Positions 38,408 to 47,494 are shown, counted from the stretch's first letter. The stretch: 64,000 nucleotides of DNA from an uncultured Shewanella sp. (GCF_947501665.1 NZ_CANMWS010000001.1:248001-312000), one strand, 5' to 3'. The notes: generated by a model not told the origin, from the sequence alone. Numbers and translations: made by a program.

Positions 38408-38415
38408 GCGCTATT

Positions 38416-39114
38416 TTAAGGAGAGGAAGGCGTCATGCTTTGAATATAAGCAGCGAGCTCTTTGATGTCATCATTTGAGAGTTTTTTGGTGATTAACTGC
38501 ATTGGGCTACCAAATGCTTTATCTGTGGTTCGCTTACCTTGCTGATATTCATGTAGTGCCATTCGAACATATCGAGCATGCTGGGCCGTTAATTGTGGAG
38601 CATGTTTTATTTTGTTGCCTTCCCCTTTGATACCATGGCAGCTTTGGCATGAGGCGATATTGCGTTTGATATCGCCTTCTTGATACAGTTTTTTGCCTTT
38701 CTCTACCCATATCGCATCTTCTTTTTGAGTGTGAATTAAGGTATCGATAGTTGGATTTAAATTTGAGGCTATTTTAAGCGGTTGCTTTGAGAAATACTGG
38801 GCAATTTTCTTAATTTCACTGCGAGAATAATCTTGCATAATACCTTTCATTTCATCTGTTTGACGTTCACCTGCTTTAAAGGCCAATAGCTGGCGAATTA
38901 AATAATCCATATCTTGCCCAGCTAAGGTGGGCGATTGTTTGTTATATTGATCTGTGATGGGGGGATTACCGTCAATAGCATGACATTCTGCACAGGAGTA
39001 ATGGGCGTGTTCTCGAACTTGTGTGATCAATTTTAAGCTATCGCTAGATGCCGCATAGCTTGGAGCATATAAATGCACCAATGCGCAATAACTGAGTAAT
39101 AATTTTTTGACCAT
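38416..39114 (-). CDS. Periplasmic dihaem cytochrome c (c4-like)
   Basis: A signal peptide to about residue 21 (SYA-AS), then two class I cytochrome c domains. The first CAECH haem motif is at residues 41-45 and the second, CQSCH, at 156-160. Likely distal Met ligands are in MKGIM and GSPMQ. At 232 residues it fits dihaem electron carriers of the c4 family. It follows the AOC-barrel gene by 12 bp in the same unit. It probably shuttles electrons in the periplasm; the partner is unknown. Confidence 0.9.
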   Translation of the reverse strand: MVKKLLLSYCALVHLYAPSYAASSDSLKLITQVREHAHYSCAECHAIDGNPPITDQYNKQSPTLAGQDMDYLIRQLLAFKAGERQTDEMKGIMQDYSRSEIKKIAQYFSKQPLKIASNLNPTIDTLIHTQKEDAIWVEKGKKLYQEGDIKRNIASCQSCHGIKGEGNKIKHAPQLTAQHARYVRMALHEYQQGKRTTDKAFGSPMQLITKKLSNDDIKELAAYIQSMTPSSP

Positions 39115-39126
39115 CCGTAGGTAACC

Positions 39127-39576
39127 TTATTTCAAAAGCGAATACGTTAATGTCTGTAAAAAGGTCCCATCGCCATTGTTTTTTGATTCCATTTCGCCTG
39201 CAATATATCGATATTGACCTGTGCCACCGACGATGGCAATAGGTGAAATACCTTTATCGAATTCTCGGCCTTGTACCTGAATAGTGCCGTTTTGTAAGCT
39301 AAGTGTCCATTGACATTGCAAGCTATGGTTTAGCCGCGTTCGTACACAAAATCCACTATTGGTGCCGATTTTTTGTTTTTTATCGTTTAATAATGGCTGG
39401 TCAAATAAATATTGATCGCCTAAAGAGTCACCTTTTGGTGGAAGATCGATATATATCGCAGGGGCTGTTTTAGCGTCGGCAATAGTCACAAGGGTCTTCT
39501 CTTTGGCAATTGTGCTACATGAAATTGACATTAGCAGGCCAATACAGATGAGGTTAATCTTTTTTGTTGCGCGCAT
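39127..39576 (-). CDS. Secreted allene-oxide-cyclase-barrel-like protein
   Basis: 149 residues with a signal peptide (to about 24, TIA-KE). The mature part shows the dirigent/AOC-barrel pattern: GDSLGDQYLFDQPLL, then GTNSGFCVRTR, QCQWTLSLQNGTIQVQG, and the diagnostic IVGGTGQYRYIAGEM. In bacteria the function of such barrels is largely unknown; most act as small ligand-binding or isomerase scaffolds. It is transcribed with a dihaem cytochrome gene. Confidence 0.75.
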   Translation of the reverse strand: MRATKKINLICIGLLMSISCSTIAKEKTLVTIADAKTAPAIYIDLPPKGDSLGDQYLFDQPLLNDKKQKIGTNSGFCVRTRLNHSLQCQWTLSLQNGTIQVQGREFDKGISPIAIVGGTGQYRYIAGEMESKNNGDGTFLQTLTYSLLK

Positions 39577-39865
39577 GTTATTCCTTAATCATATTTAACC
39601 CATGGTGCTTTTTTTGATGGGGTATATCGTAAATAAAAGTGAGTCAATTAAATAAAATCATAATTAAAATAAATGATTAAGTTGTATTTTAATGAGAGTG
39701 AATTTGATGAATTTTTGGCGGTATTAAATCAAGTCACTGGGAATAAGTATAACGTAAAGCGGTAACAATACCTGTACTTTAGCTGACTTTACTTTTGGGT
39801 TAATGAAAAACTTCATGGTAAACTGCGCGATCTAATTTTATATCTTTGGTGATCAGGGCAGAGTA

Positions 39866-41233
39866 ATGATCGGTACAGGACTTTCAAAGACTGAGAAAAC
39901 AGTCGCATTTTCTTTGGCCAGTGTGTTTGGTTTACGCATGATGGGCTTGTTTATGATCATGCCCGTCTTTGCTCTTTATGGACAAAACTTAACGGGATTC
40001 TCGCCGCTTTGGGTGGGAATAGCGATTGGTGCTTATGGTTTAACACAAGCTATGTTGCAAATTCCAATGGGGATATTATCGGATAAATTTGGCCGAAAGC
40101 CGATTATTCTCATCGGGCTTTTTGTTTTTGCTTTAGGCAGTTTATTGGCAGCCAATGCCGACAGTATTTATGGCGTGGTAGCTGGTAGGGCATTGCAAGG
40201 TGTCGGTGCTATTGCAGCAGCAGTGTTGGCGTTAGCAGCAGATTTAACCCGTGATGAGCAGCGTACTAAAGTGATGGCTGTGATTGGCATGTGTATTGGT
40301 TTTTCATTTGCACTTTCTTTGCTGGTGGGCCCCATTGTTGCGCAATATATTGGGCTATCAGGCTTGTTTTATATGACGGCAATTTTAGCCGTTGTAGGCA
40401 TGTTAATTGTTCAATTACTGGTGCCTAACCCTATTTCTCATGCTCCCAAAGGTGACACGCTCGCTGTGCCTGCCAAATTAAAAGCCATGCTTAACGATCC
40501 ACAGCTTATTAGGTTAGATGCGGGGATTTTTATTTTGCATTTAGTTTTAACGGCAGTGTTTGTGGCTTTGCCTCTGGATTTAGTGGATGCAGGTTTAGTA
40601 AAAGAAAAGCATTGGATGTTGTATTTTCCCGCTTTTATAGGCTCTTTTATGCTGATGGTGCCGCTGATTATTATCGGGGTTAAGCGTAATAATACCAAGA
40701 CGATGTTCCAAGTTGCCTTGATGATCATGTTATTGTCCTTAGGTGTGATGGCAACGTTTTCTCATAACTTGACCCTATTGATGGCTGCGATTGTATTGTT
40801 TTTTACTGGCTTTAATTACCTTGAAGCGTCATTGCCCAGTTTGATTGCTAAGTTCTCGCCAGTGGGGAGTAAAGGTTCTGCCATGGGGGTGTATTCCACA
40901 AGCCAGTTTTTAGGGGCATTTTGTGGTGGTTTGATTGGTGGTGGTGCCTATCAATATTTGGGGGCGAGTGGGGTTTTTATTGCCGCTGCGGTTTTGATTG
41001 TTGTTTGGCTACTATTAACTTTAGGTATGGAAAAGCCTGTGATGTTGAAATCTTATACACTTGAAGCTAATATCGAAAATAAACAAGATGCTAAGCAAAT
41101 GGCTGGTGAATTATCCATGTTGAATGGGGTGGTTGAAGCCATGGTCGTGCTAGAAGAAAAAGTGGCTTATTTGAAAGTAGATGCGCATTTCGATTTAAGA
41201 GAAGCGCGAGCTGTGTTAGGCTTCACCCAATGA
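39866..41233 (+). CDS. yajR: MFS transporter YajR
   Basis: 455 residues: twelve membrane helices with the MFS motif A GILSDKFGRKPIILIGL between helices 2 and 3, and a C-terminal soluble ferredoxin-like YAM domain (about 390-455, LEANIENKQDAKQMAGELSM to AVLGF). This extra domain is diagnostic of YajR. The substrate is unknown in E. coli as well. It lies upstream of ssb, a common Shewanella neighbourhood. Confidence 0.92.
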   Translation: MIGTGLSKTEKTVAFSLASVFGLRMMGLFMIMPVFALYGQNLTGFSPLWVGIAIGAYGLTQAMLQIPMGILSDKFGRKPIILIGLFVFALGSLLAANADSIYGVVAGRALQGVGAIAAAVLALAADLTRDEQRTKVMAVIGMCIGFSFALSLLVGPIVAQYIGLSGLFYMTAILAVVGMLIVQLLVPNPISHAPKGDTLAVPAKLKAMLNDPQLIRLDAGIFILHLVLTAVFVALPLDLVDAGLVKEKHWMLYFPAFIGSFMLMVPLIIIGVKRNNTKTMFQVALMIMLLSLGVMATFSHNLTLLMAAIVLFFTGFNYLEASLPSLIAKFSPVGSKGSAMGVYSTSQFLGAFCGGLIGGGAYQYLGASGVFIAAAVLIVVWLLLTLGMEKPVMLKSYTLEANIENKQDAKQMAGELSMLNGVVEAMVVLEEKVAYLKVDAHFDLREARAVLGFTQ

Positions 41234-41326
41234 ATAGGAGTGCGTTAACTGCACTTACGTTTTACCCATATTAAATAACACGCGATCAACATGATCCGTT
41301 TTTATTAGCAATTGCAGGAGAGTTCA

Positions 41327-42061
41327 ATGGCCAGTCGTGGTGTCAATAAAGTAATTTTGGTCGGTAACTTAGGAAAAGATCCTGAAGTACGCTACATGCC
41401 GAATGGCAACGCAGTAGCCAACTTTACCGTGGCGACCAGCGAAACGTGGAAAGATCAGCAAGGCCAGCAACAAGAACGTACCGAATGGCACAACATTGTG
41501 ATGTATCGTCGTTTGGCTGAAGTGGCTGGTGAGTACTTGAAAAAAGGCTCTAAAGTTTATCTTGAAGGTAAATTGCAAACCAGCAAATGGCAAGATCAGC
41601 AAACGGGTCAAGACCGTTATAAAACTGAAATTAATGCCAGTGAAATGCAAATGTTAGACAGCCGTGGACAAGGCGGTGGTCAACAAGGCGGCTATCAACA
41701 AAATAGTGGCCAACAAAATAGCCCTCAACAAGGTGGCTATGGCCAACATAATAGCGGTCAACAAAGTGCACCTCAGCAAGGGGGTTATCAGAGCGCGCCA
41801 CAACAAGGTGGCTATGGTCAACAGAGTGGCGGCCAGCAAGCCCCTCAAGGTCAAGTACCACAACAAGGTATGCAACAGCAAGCGGCTTATGCGCCTAAAC
41901 CACAAGCTGCTCCTCAGCAACGTCCAGTGCAAAATGCTCCTCAGCAGCGTCCTGCTCCGCAGCCAGTTCAGCAAGCTGCGCAACCAGCTCAACAGCCTCA
42001 GCAAGCGCAAAACTTCACGCCAGATTTGGATGACGGTTGGGATGATGATATTCCGTTTTAG
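41327..42061 (+). CDS. ssb: Single-stranded DNA-binding protein
   Basis: 244 residues. The start [20 protein letters not shown] is preceded by GGAGAG. The OB-fold covers about residues 1-110. It is followed by a long Gln/Gly/Ser/Pro-rich linker with imperfect QQGGYGQ repeats. The acidic tip ends DDDIPF, which docks partner proteins such as RecQ, ExoI and PriA. The linker is longer than in E. coli SSB (178 residues) and is encoded by near-tandem DNA repeats, which also creates spurious long frames on both strands. Confidence 0.97.
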   Translation: MASRGVNKVILVGNLGKDPEVRYMPNGNAVANFTVATSETWKDQQGQQQERTEWHNIVMYRRLAEVAGEYLKKGSKVYLEGKLQTSKWQDQQTGQDRYKTEINASEMQMLDSRGQGGGQQGGYQQNSGQQNSPQQGGYGQHNSGQQSAPQQGGYQSAPQQGGYGQQSGGQQAPQGQVPQQGMQQQAAYAPKPQAAPQQRPVQNAPQQRPAPQPVQQAAQPAQQPQQAQNFTPDLDDGWDDDIPF

Positions 42062-42136
42062 GCTTTTGCGCCTAGAGTGCATCTAACGGTTAATGCTTGT
42101 GATTAACTTTTGTAATTAATAGTTAGATGAATTGAT

Positions 42137-42165
42137 AAAAAGTCCTGCGTGAGCAGGACTTTTTT
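42137..42165 (+). terminator. ssb terminator
   Basis: AAAGTCCTGC / GCAGGACTTT stem with a GTGA loop and T6. Confidence 0.9.
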
Positions 42166-42226
42166 CGTTTTAGGTTTCAGTGTCTCTAATAACCTTGAAT
42201 CTACATTTTGAGGTGTGTATTGACTA

Positions 42227-42559
42227 TTATTCGACGTGTAACCAATTTAAGTCTTCTGAATCAGTGTAGTAAAGGCAATCTCCTGTTCCTTCTACATGAA
42301 CACTGGTATCAGCCGCTTTTGCTGCCATGACAGCAGTTGCAATTAACTTTCCTTTTTCTGTCGTAGTGTCAACGACATATCGACCTGCTATGGTGCCATA
42401 TGAGGCGCAATAAGGACGACCAGTTTGATTTTCAACGGTAAAAGCAAAACTATCATGGAAATTATGTATCCAATAATCGATGATCTTACCGTTACTAGTG
42501 CTGGCTATAGCACTAGTTGAAAAGAATAGCATGAGTAAGCCTATGATAGATTTATTCAT
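42227..42559 (-). CDS. Small secreted protein, 110 aa, unknown
   Basis: The start is set at the ATG at 42559, with AAGGA upstream. Residues 1-19 are a clear signal peptide (KSIIGLLMLFFSTSAIA). The mature protein of about 90 residues has two cysteines (RPYCASYG and GDCLYYT) that could form a disulfide, and ends DLNWLHVE. No family recognised. It starts an accessory stretch containing mobile-element debris. Confidence 0.7.
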   Translation of the reverse strand: MNKSIIGLLMLFFSTSAIASTSNGKIIDYWIHNFHDSFAFTVENQTGRPYCASYGTIAGRYVVDTTTEKGKLIATAVMAAKAADTSVHVEGTGDCLYYTDSEDLNWLHVE

Positions 42560-42688
42560 AATCATTTCCTTATAGAATATGTGACGACTCACCAGCGTGA
42601 TCAGGTGAGCTTATAGAGTATAGGGAGGAGTTTTTGCTTTATCTGTTTTTTCGTTTTCGGTGTACAACTTGAGCACTATTTTTTACGG

Positions 42689-43077
42689 CGATTAAGCTTT
42701 GCTTAATGGAAGGTCGTGAGTTCCCATTTCTTCTTGTAATAAAGCGTGGGGTAAAGAGGGCTGCTCGTCCTTATCCTCTTTATAATCTCCATAACACCCA
42801 GACGAAGTTACCTGCATTAAGTACGAGCTTTATGCTGACTCAAAAAATGATTAACACTTCCGCTGCTATATCTGATGTAAATGGATTTACAAATGCCGTG
42901 ATGATAGGGATATCAATGAACGGCCTATAGCCCGAAAGTTAAACTGACATCCATGTCAGCTTTACATCATTTATTGAACGCATTTCAGCAATTTCGATGG
43001 GGATCTAAAAGCAAAAAAGTCAAAGCGTGTGGTTTCTTCGACTTGGGGGACTTCGCATATTAAGCGAAGCTTAATCG
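42689..43077. mobile_element. About 390-bp element with inverted hairpin termini
   Basis: CGATTAAGCTTTGCTTAAT (42689-42707) and its inverted copy with one mismatch (43059-43077) bound the segment. Each end is itself a small palindrome, ATTAAGC-3 nt-GCTTAAT. Pairing may extend outward through a TTTTTTA tract. The interior has no convincing gene; a 74-codon frame at 42706-42930 lacks family features. Possibly a MITE or an IS remnant. Between 43078 and 43188 a further AAAGGCTA...TAGCCTTT inverted repeat may end the next minus-strand gene. Confidence 0.5.
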
Positions 43078-43188
43078 ATAAAAAATGCTATTCAATTTCA
43101 TTCAAAGGCTAAGATCCACGTTATATTTTCTATTTACACTCGTAGCCTTTGCTTTGTAATAAGGCGATGACATAGCCGTGGCCGCTAT

Positions 43189-43734
43189 TTAAAGATTAAT
43201 ATTGGCCCCCGTATTGAAAGCGCCTTGACCACAGCCCCAATCTAATCGGTATGAAGTGGGACCAGTATGATGTCCAACCCCAACAATATAGGCTATCCCT
43301 TTATCATCATTGTTATTTGCTTTAACGCGATTACAAACAAAAAAGACAGTGCAACCATCATCTCTGTCTCTGATACCATGTGAGATATGAAATACGGTTT
43401 TTCCTCCAACTTGATAAGCCGTTCCTCCTCCTGTCGTGGTGCCGTTATGGGCTAAAATATACTGAGCGCAGTGCCTGACATGTTGCTCGTCAGCATTTGC
43501 CCATGCTTTGTTTTGTAGCCACTGCGTGAGTCTATCTTCGCTCATAAAGCCACTGCCATCTATGATCTGAAGTTTTTGAATGCAAGATGCTTGAGCAAGC
43601 TTGTTATAAAACATGCTTGGGAGTGGGTTAAGAAGAAGATTGCCTTTTTTGTCATACTTAATGGATACTGAGGCAGATTTCGTTTTTTTGATATCAGTTT
43701 TTTTTTGAGGTTTTATTTGTCGTTGGGCATACAT
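43189..43734 (-). CDS. Orphan protein, 181 aa, possibly secreted or effector-like
   Basis: A strong ribosome site (AAGGAGAG) precedes the ATG. The N-terminal 30 residues are Lys/Gln/Ser-rich without a hydrophobic signal. The C-terminal half looks like a compact beta-rich domain with HISHGIRDRDDGCTVFFVCN, IAYIVGVGHHTGP and a final RLDWGCGQGAFNTG. A Gly/Thr-rich loop (NGTTTGGGTAYQ) precedes it. No family recognised. It sits between an inverted-repeat element and an IS110 relic, 1 kb from a type III effector/chaperone pair. An effector or toxin role is speculative. Confidence 0.65.
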   Translation of the reverse strand: MYAQRQIKPQKKTDIKKTKSASVSIKYDKKGNLLLNPLPSMFYNKLAQASCIQKLQIIDGSGFMSEDRLTQWLQNKAWANADEQHVRHCAQYILAHNGTTTGGGTAYQVGGKTVFHISHGIRDRDDGCTVFFVCNRVKANNNDDKGIAYIVGVGHHTGPTSYRLDWGCGQGAFNTGANINL

Positions 43735-43982
43735 ATATCTCTCCTTTTACCGTTATAAAGGGTGGGAACGTTTGCTTGGGCTATAGCATGTGAACGCGTG
43801 TTAATTGAATATACTGCAAGAGTTTTTAAGAGATTTTGTTATTCGCAGAAATACTTTTATTAATGAAATAATTGTAAAAATGAGTGTGATTTATCACATC
43901 GTTTATTTGGAGGGCTGTGATGATTTTTAGATTGGTGGATGATTCATTTCAAGGTGTTCTGTGGACTCAGTTTTGGTCGCTC

Positions 43983-44400
43983 AGCAAGTTCATCGCTGAA
44001 TTCGAAGCCTTCATATTCACTTAGATTTATAAGTAAAGAAAAAACAGATTATTGAGTATTGGCTAAGTTGTGAAAGTTTTAACACACGATTAAAAATAGA
44101 TTTCCCAATTTGGTTAATACCACAAACTTGAAAAACATTTTTGTCAAATCAATTCCGATTAGTGTAACGTTCATATTGGACACCTTTGGTTGATTATTGA
44201 ACATGCAAACTCAATATGGCGCAAATGACGCCGGTTCAACAAGAGGTGTCCATCCCATCATCCGTATTTCTCGCTCAGGAAAAGTCATTATTATGGCCTT
44301 CGCCCAATAACTTCTATGACGCTCAGACCTATGTATGGGGCTGCAGAACTGGTTCTGCGAGAGCTTATTATCTTCGAGACACATGGTTCGCTTAAGAAAA
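43983..44400 (-). mobile_element. IS110-family relic: 5' non-coding part plus broken transposase start
   Basis: On the minus strand the ATG at 44174 begins MNVTLIGIDLTK, followed after a one-base frameshift by VFQVCGINQIGKSIFNRVLK, the N-terminus of the IS110 DEDD transposase (RuvC-like). The frame then degenerates and the rest of the gene is missing. The 225 bp upstream (44175-44400), with a GCAGAAC/GTTCTGC hairpin at 44343-44358, correspond to the leader that in IS110 elements encodes the bridge RNA. IS110 elements lack terminal repeats, so the ends are approximate. 43735-43982 and 44401-44677 show no gene, only coding-like fragments. Confidence 0.75.
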
Positions 44401-44677
44401 ATATTTATTTAACTATGCCACTACAAGTATTTTAAACTTGGTAGATAGGATCATTAGAAGATTAGAGAAGGAAGAAAAAGAGTTTCGAAGTGATTTAAAA
44501 GACTGTGGGGTGGCGCTCTCAGTAAGACTGGCAGTAAACTTATCTTTTGCGTTAATGTTCAAACAAATTATAACTGGAATTAAACCGTGAGTAATTATGA
44601 GTTCACTAGTCAGTTCTATGGTTATTATGATGGCACATTAACGCAGAATCGGTGTTGGCTTGTGTACGACTTACTGT

Positions 44678-45754
44678 TTAGACTTTGGGAGTAAAGACTT
44701 GTTTCACCAATGATCGTCTCATAGATTCAGAGTTGATGTTTTCGCCCAGAACACGAAGTTGATTTACCCCTTCAGGCATCCCTCTTCCAGAGCCGTGATA
44801 GCCTGTGACTTTCATGTTTTTATAACCTAAGCCGCCGAGTGCGTCACTGAGTTCCTGAGCAAAGGGCTGGCGATCAATTGATTTAAAGCTCGTAAAACCC
44901 AGATTGAAATTAAAGTTATAGGTAGGTTGGCTTGCTTTTTTTAATTCTTCCTTATTGAAAGAAGTGATGGAGCGTGTGTCTGCACTCTCACAACTTACGC
45001 TTCTTACGTCATCAAAGCTGGTTTTCAGTCCTCCTTTTTTGAGATCTTTAGCAAGTTGGTTAGATGAAATTTGTGGTGAATCTTTTGACAATGTAGCCTG
45101 CAGCGTATCTTTTCCCGCTGTACCATGTGCAACAATGTAGAGTTTGTGTTTTCCTTGTGAGAGTTGTCCAAGCAAATGGCTATCTTGATTACTGTAAACC
45201 TCTAATTTTTGATATGTATTGAGCATTTCAAGATTATTTCTTAATAATGCCTGATCTTTGATTATTCGATTTTCTATTGTTTTATTTGTTTGCTCTCTTA
45301 ACTGTATATTTTCATTAGAAGTATAGTTTATTTGATTATTTGAAAGTATATTTTGGTTGTTTTTTTGTATTAATGTTTGAAGTCTTTCTATATAGCTAGA
45401 GTATTGGTTTATTTTTTGCTGTTTAATGTTTTCGAATTGCACTTTTGCATTGTTATCTTTAACGATAACAGGATAGGCTTCTTTACCTTGTCTTATGCGG
45501 GTGATATTTTTCCCCATGCATTGTTCAACAGAGTCTTCAACGGCAAAGGGGCTATAGATGATACCATCTTTTTGCACCTTTACGGATTGACTTTGGCTTG
45601 GGTTTTGACTGCTCGATATTCCTGTCAAATTGTCTCTTACACTTGAAGTTGTGTTTGAGTTGATGCTTGTCGATGTTCGCGAACTCTCAATGGAGGTTGA
45701 TGAAATTGGTGGTGGTGGCGGAGCAGATTTTGGAACCGATAATGTTGTTGGCAT
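44678..45754 (-). CDS. Putative type III effector with clan-CD cysteine-peptidase signature
   Basis: 358 residues. Residues 1-60 are Ser/Thr/Pro/Gln-rich with a polyproline run (APPPPPIS at 11-18), fitting an export signal and chaperone-binding region. A Gln/Asn-rich coiled coil follows (about 105-190). The C-terminal domain has KLYIVAHGTAGKD with His210-Gly211 and DVRSVSCESADT with Ser254-Cys255. Hydrophobic strand-His-Gly then strand-Ser/Ala-Cys about 45 residues later is the catalytic dyad layout of clan CD peptidases (caspases, C80 toxin autoprocessing domains). It lies 42 bp downstream of an InvB-like chaperone gene in the same unit. Enzyme and effector roles are inferred. Confidence 0.65.
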   Translation of the reverse strand: MPTTLSVPKSAPPPPPISSTSIESSRTSTSINSNTTSSVRDNLTGISSSQNPSQSQSVKVQKDGIIYSPFAVEDSVEQCMGKNITRIRQGKEAYPVIVKDNNAKVQFENIKQQKINQYSSYIERLQTLIQKNNQNILSNNQINYTSNENIQLREQTNKTIENRIIKDQALLRNNLEMLNTYQKLEVYSNQDSHLLGQLSQGKHKLYIVAHGTAGKDTLQATLSKDSPQISSNQLAKDLKKGGLKTSFDDVRSVSCESADTRSITSFNKEELKKASQPTYNFNFNLGFTSFKSIDRQPFAQELSDALGGLGYKNMKVTGYHGSGRGMPEGVNQLRVLGENINSESMRRSLVKQVFTPKV

Positions 45755-45796
45755 AAGAAAATGTCTCTGTTTGATGATGATGAATTAAAATGACTG

Positions 45797-46237
45797 TTAT
45801 TGGGCAAAAAGTTTTTTAATACCATCCACTTTTTGGTAGAAATACTCGATAATCATACCGAGATTAGATGCAATATGTAGGCAGCTGGGATCGACCAGAG
45901 CTTTGAGTTCATAACCTTGATTTGCTTGTACTAGTACCGCTTGATCGAGTTCAATATTAGGGATGGGTTGTTGTAAGAGGCTGAGTAATTCTGCTGCCTG
46001 TTGAGTGATTAAAGTGGAGGTGAGTTCACTAAAAGCCGACCATAGCCATAGTCTATCATTTTCAATACTGATGGTAATATCAGGCAGATTTTCAAATTCA
46101 AGGTGAATACTGGAGTGATCGCGAAAGCCTGTAAGTTGTTCGGCTGGACACTCCAATGAAATCAGCGCTTGCTCGACTAAAGATTCTAAACTTTGATGAT
46201 AATGATTTGAATATGATAGTGGTGTTGTTGTCAGCAT
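45797..46237 (-). CDS. Type III secretion chaperone, InvB/Spa15-like
   Basis: 146 residues, acidic, with the InvB/Spa15 pattern. An N-terminal helix SLESLVEQALISLECPAEQL is followed by strands SIHLEFENLPDITISIENDR and LWLWSAFSEL. A middle helix QQAAELLSLLQ and a C-terminal block GYELKALVDPSCL plus a helix come next. Class IB chaperones bind N-terminal segments of effectors and bring them to the injectisome ATPase. AAGGGG precedes the ATG. The next gene is its likely cargo. No injectisome structural gene is in this window. Confidence 0.8.
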   Translation of the reverse strand: MLTTTPLSYSNHYHQSLESLVEQALISLECPAEQLTGFRDHSSIHLEFENLPDITISIENDRLWLWSAFSELTSTLITQQAAELLSLLQQPIPNIELDQAVLVQANQGYELKALVDPSCLHIASNLGMIIEYFYQKVDGIKKLFAQ

Positions 46238-46572
46238 AGATTACCCCTTTAAATACTCAGTACAGCATTAAGATAAGTGCTAGCTTAATGGGAACAAGCT
46301 ATGAAAATATATCGACAATATAAACTTTTTTTAATGAATTGGTCTGACGAGTTTAAAAATTAATCTTTTTATCCGTAAGAGTGAAATGTTTTTTAGTTAT
46401 CGATGTCCTTTAACGCTTTCTGAGGAGCCCTTTTTCGGGGGGATTAAGTGTGACTCTTTTTTATGGCGTTATCACTTATTCATTTAAGTTCCACGAATGG
46501 GGAAACTAGCGTGGTGTTTGAAGCTCAATTGAACATAAGGACATCTTACCGGCATGTATAAATAACTTGTAA

Positions 46573-47394
46573 ATGGCGTATGGTTCATCACAAAAGTTAA
46601 ACCGATCCTATACTGACAACAGATGTTTTCTAAGTCAGGCGGATGTGATGGTTGATGATGAATGGGTAAGAAGCTCTTTGAATAAAAAAGGCGTGATGGT
46701 AAAGCAGTTTTCCAATGTTAGTCAGGCCTTTATTCGAGATGCAGCCAGTGCAACACATGATTTAATTGATATGGGCTGTGCCTACGGCATAGCGACTCTT
46801 CCCATACTTGAAATGAAAAAACACATCATTGCTTGTGACTTAGAGCAGCAGCATTTGGATATTTTACAAGCTGAAACCCCCAAAGCCTTATTGCCTTTTT
46901 TAAGCTTAAAACAAGGGTGTTTCCCCTATGATTATGACTTTAAAAGTCATTCGATTAGTGGGATCCACTGTTCTTATATATTCCATTTTTTAAAAGGTGG
47001 AGAGGTTATAGAAGGAATTAAAAAATCATATGATTGGCTGATACCTGGAGGTAAACTGTATATCAATACAGCAACGCCTTATTTGAACTGGCTTAATTTT
47101 ATTGATGAGTTTAAGCGCAAAGAAGCATTAGGTGAACGTTTCCCTGGTGAAATCGATATACAAAATATGGGGCAATTTATTCATCAAGAAAAAAATGATC
47201 TTATGCCTGGAGATGCATTACCTGATTTTTTTCATGTGTTTACTATCAAAAGTTTCTCAAGCTTACTGGAGGGGATTGGTTTTGTTGTTGAGGATAGTCA
47301 CTATTTTGATATTCACTTTCCAGATGAGCTAGACCATTTTTTTGGCGGTAATGGTCGAGGCATTTTAGGGATAATTGCCAGTAAACCTCGTTAA
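46573..47394 (+). CDS. Class I SAM-dependent methyltransferase
   Basis: 273 residues with the Rossmann methyltransferase motifs: motif I DLIDMGCAYGIATLP (about 72-86), an acidic loop IIACDLEQQHLDIL, and post-I SGIHCSYIFHFLKGGEV. A motif III-like WLIPGGKLYINTATPY follows. The C-terminal half is longer than usual and carries a FHVFTIKSFSSLLEGIGF segment seen in small-molecule methyltransferases. The substrate is unknown. The ATG at 46573 lacks a good SD; an ATG 75 bp later has AGGCGGA, so the start is uncertain. The 335-bp region upstream contains no other gene. Confidence 0.8.
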   Translation: MAYGSSQKLNRSYTDNRCFLSQADVMVDDEWVRSSLNKKGVMVKQFSNVSQAFIRDAASATHDLIDMGCAYGIATLPILEMKKHIIACDLEQQHLDILQAETPKALLPFLSLKQGCFPYDYDFKSHSISGIHCSYIFHFLKGGEVIEGIKKSYDWLIPGGKLYINTATPYLNWLNFIDEFKRKEALGERFPGEIDIQNMGQFIHQEKNDLMPGDALPDFFHVFTIKSFSSLLEGIGFVVEDSHYFDIHFPDELDHFFGGNGRGILGIIASKPR

Positions 47395-47456
47395 TTCTGA
47401 GTGATAAATGTGATGCGCTGGAGGAAATAGCGAGTTTTTGATGACTGTGCTAAGAT

Positions 47457-47482
47457 GGTGACATAAGTTAATTTATGTCACC
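47457..47482. promoter_or_regulatory. Inverted repeat just upstream of tetR-type gene
   Basis: GGTGACATAA and TTATGTCACC form a perfect 10-bp inverted repeat with 6-nt spacer, ending 12 bp before the start codon. The position suits an autoregulatory operator or a translational hairpin. It differs from the AATnGGtCC boxes ahead of the pump genes. Confidence 0.55.
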
Positions 47483-47494
47483 TAAGTAGGGTCG

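Noticed and set aside
41654..42086. Long frames on both strands within ssb
   Set aside because: They are by-products of the Gln/Gly/Pro-rich repeat codons of the SSB linker; the main frame has the OB fold and DDDIPF tip.
42706..42930. A 74-codon frame in the 390-bp inverted-repeat segment
   Set aside because: Its start lies inside the terminal palindrome, it has no clear ribosome site and it shows no domain-like pattern.
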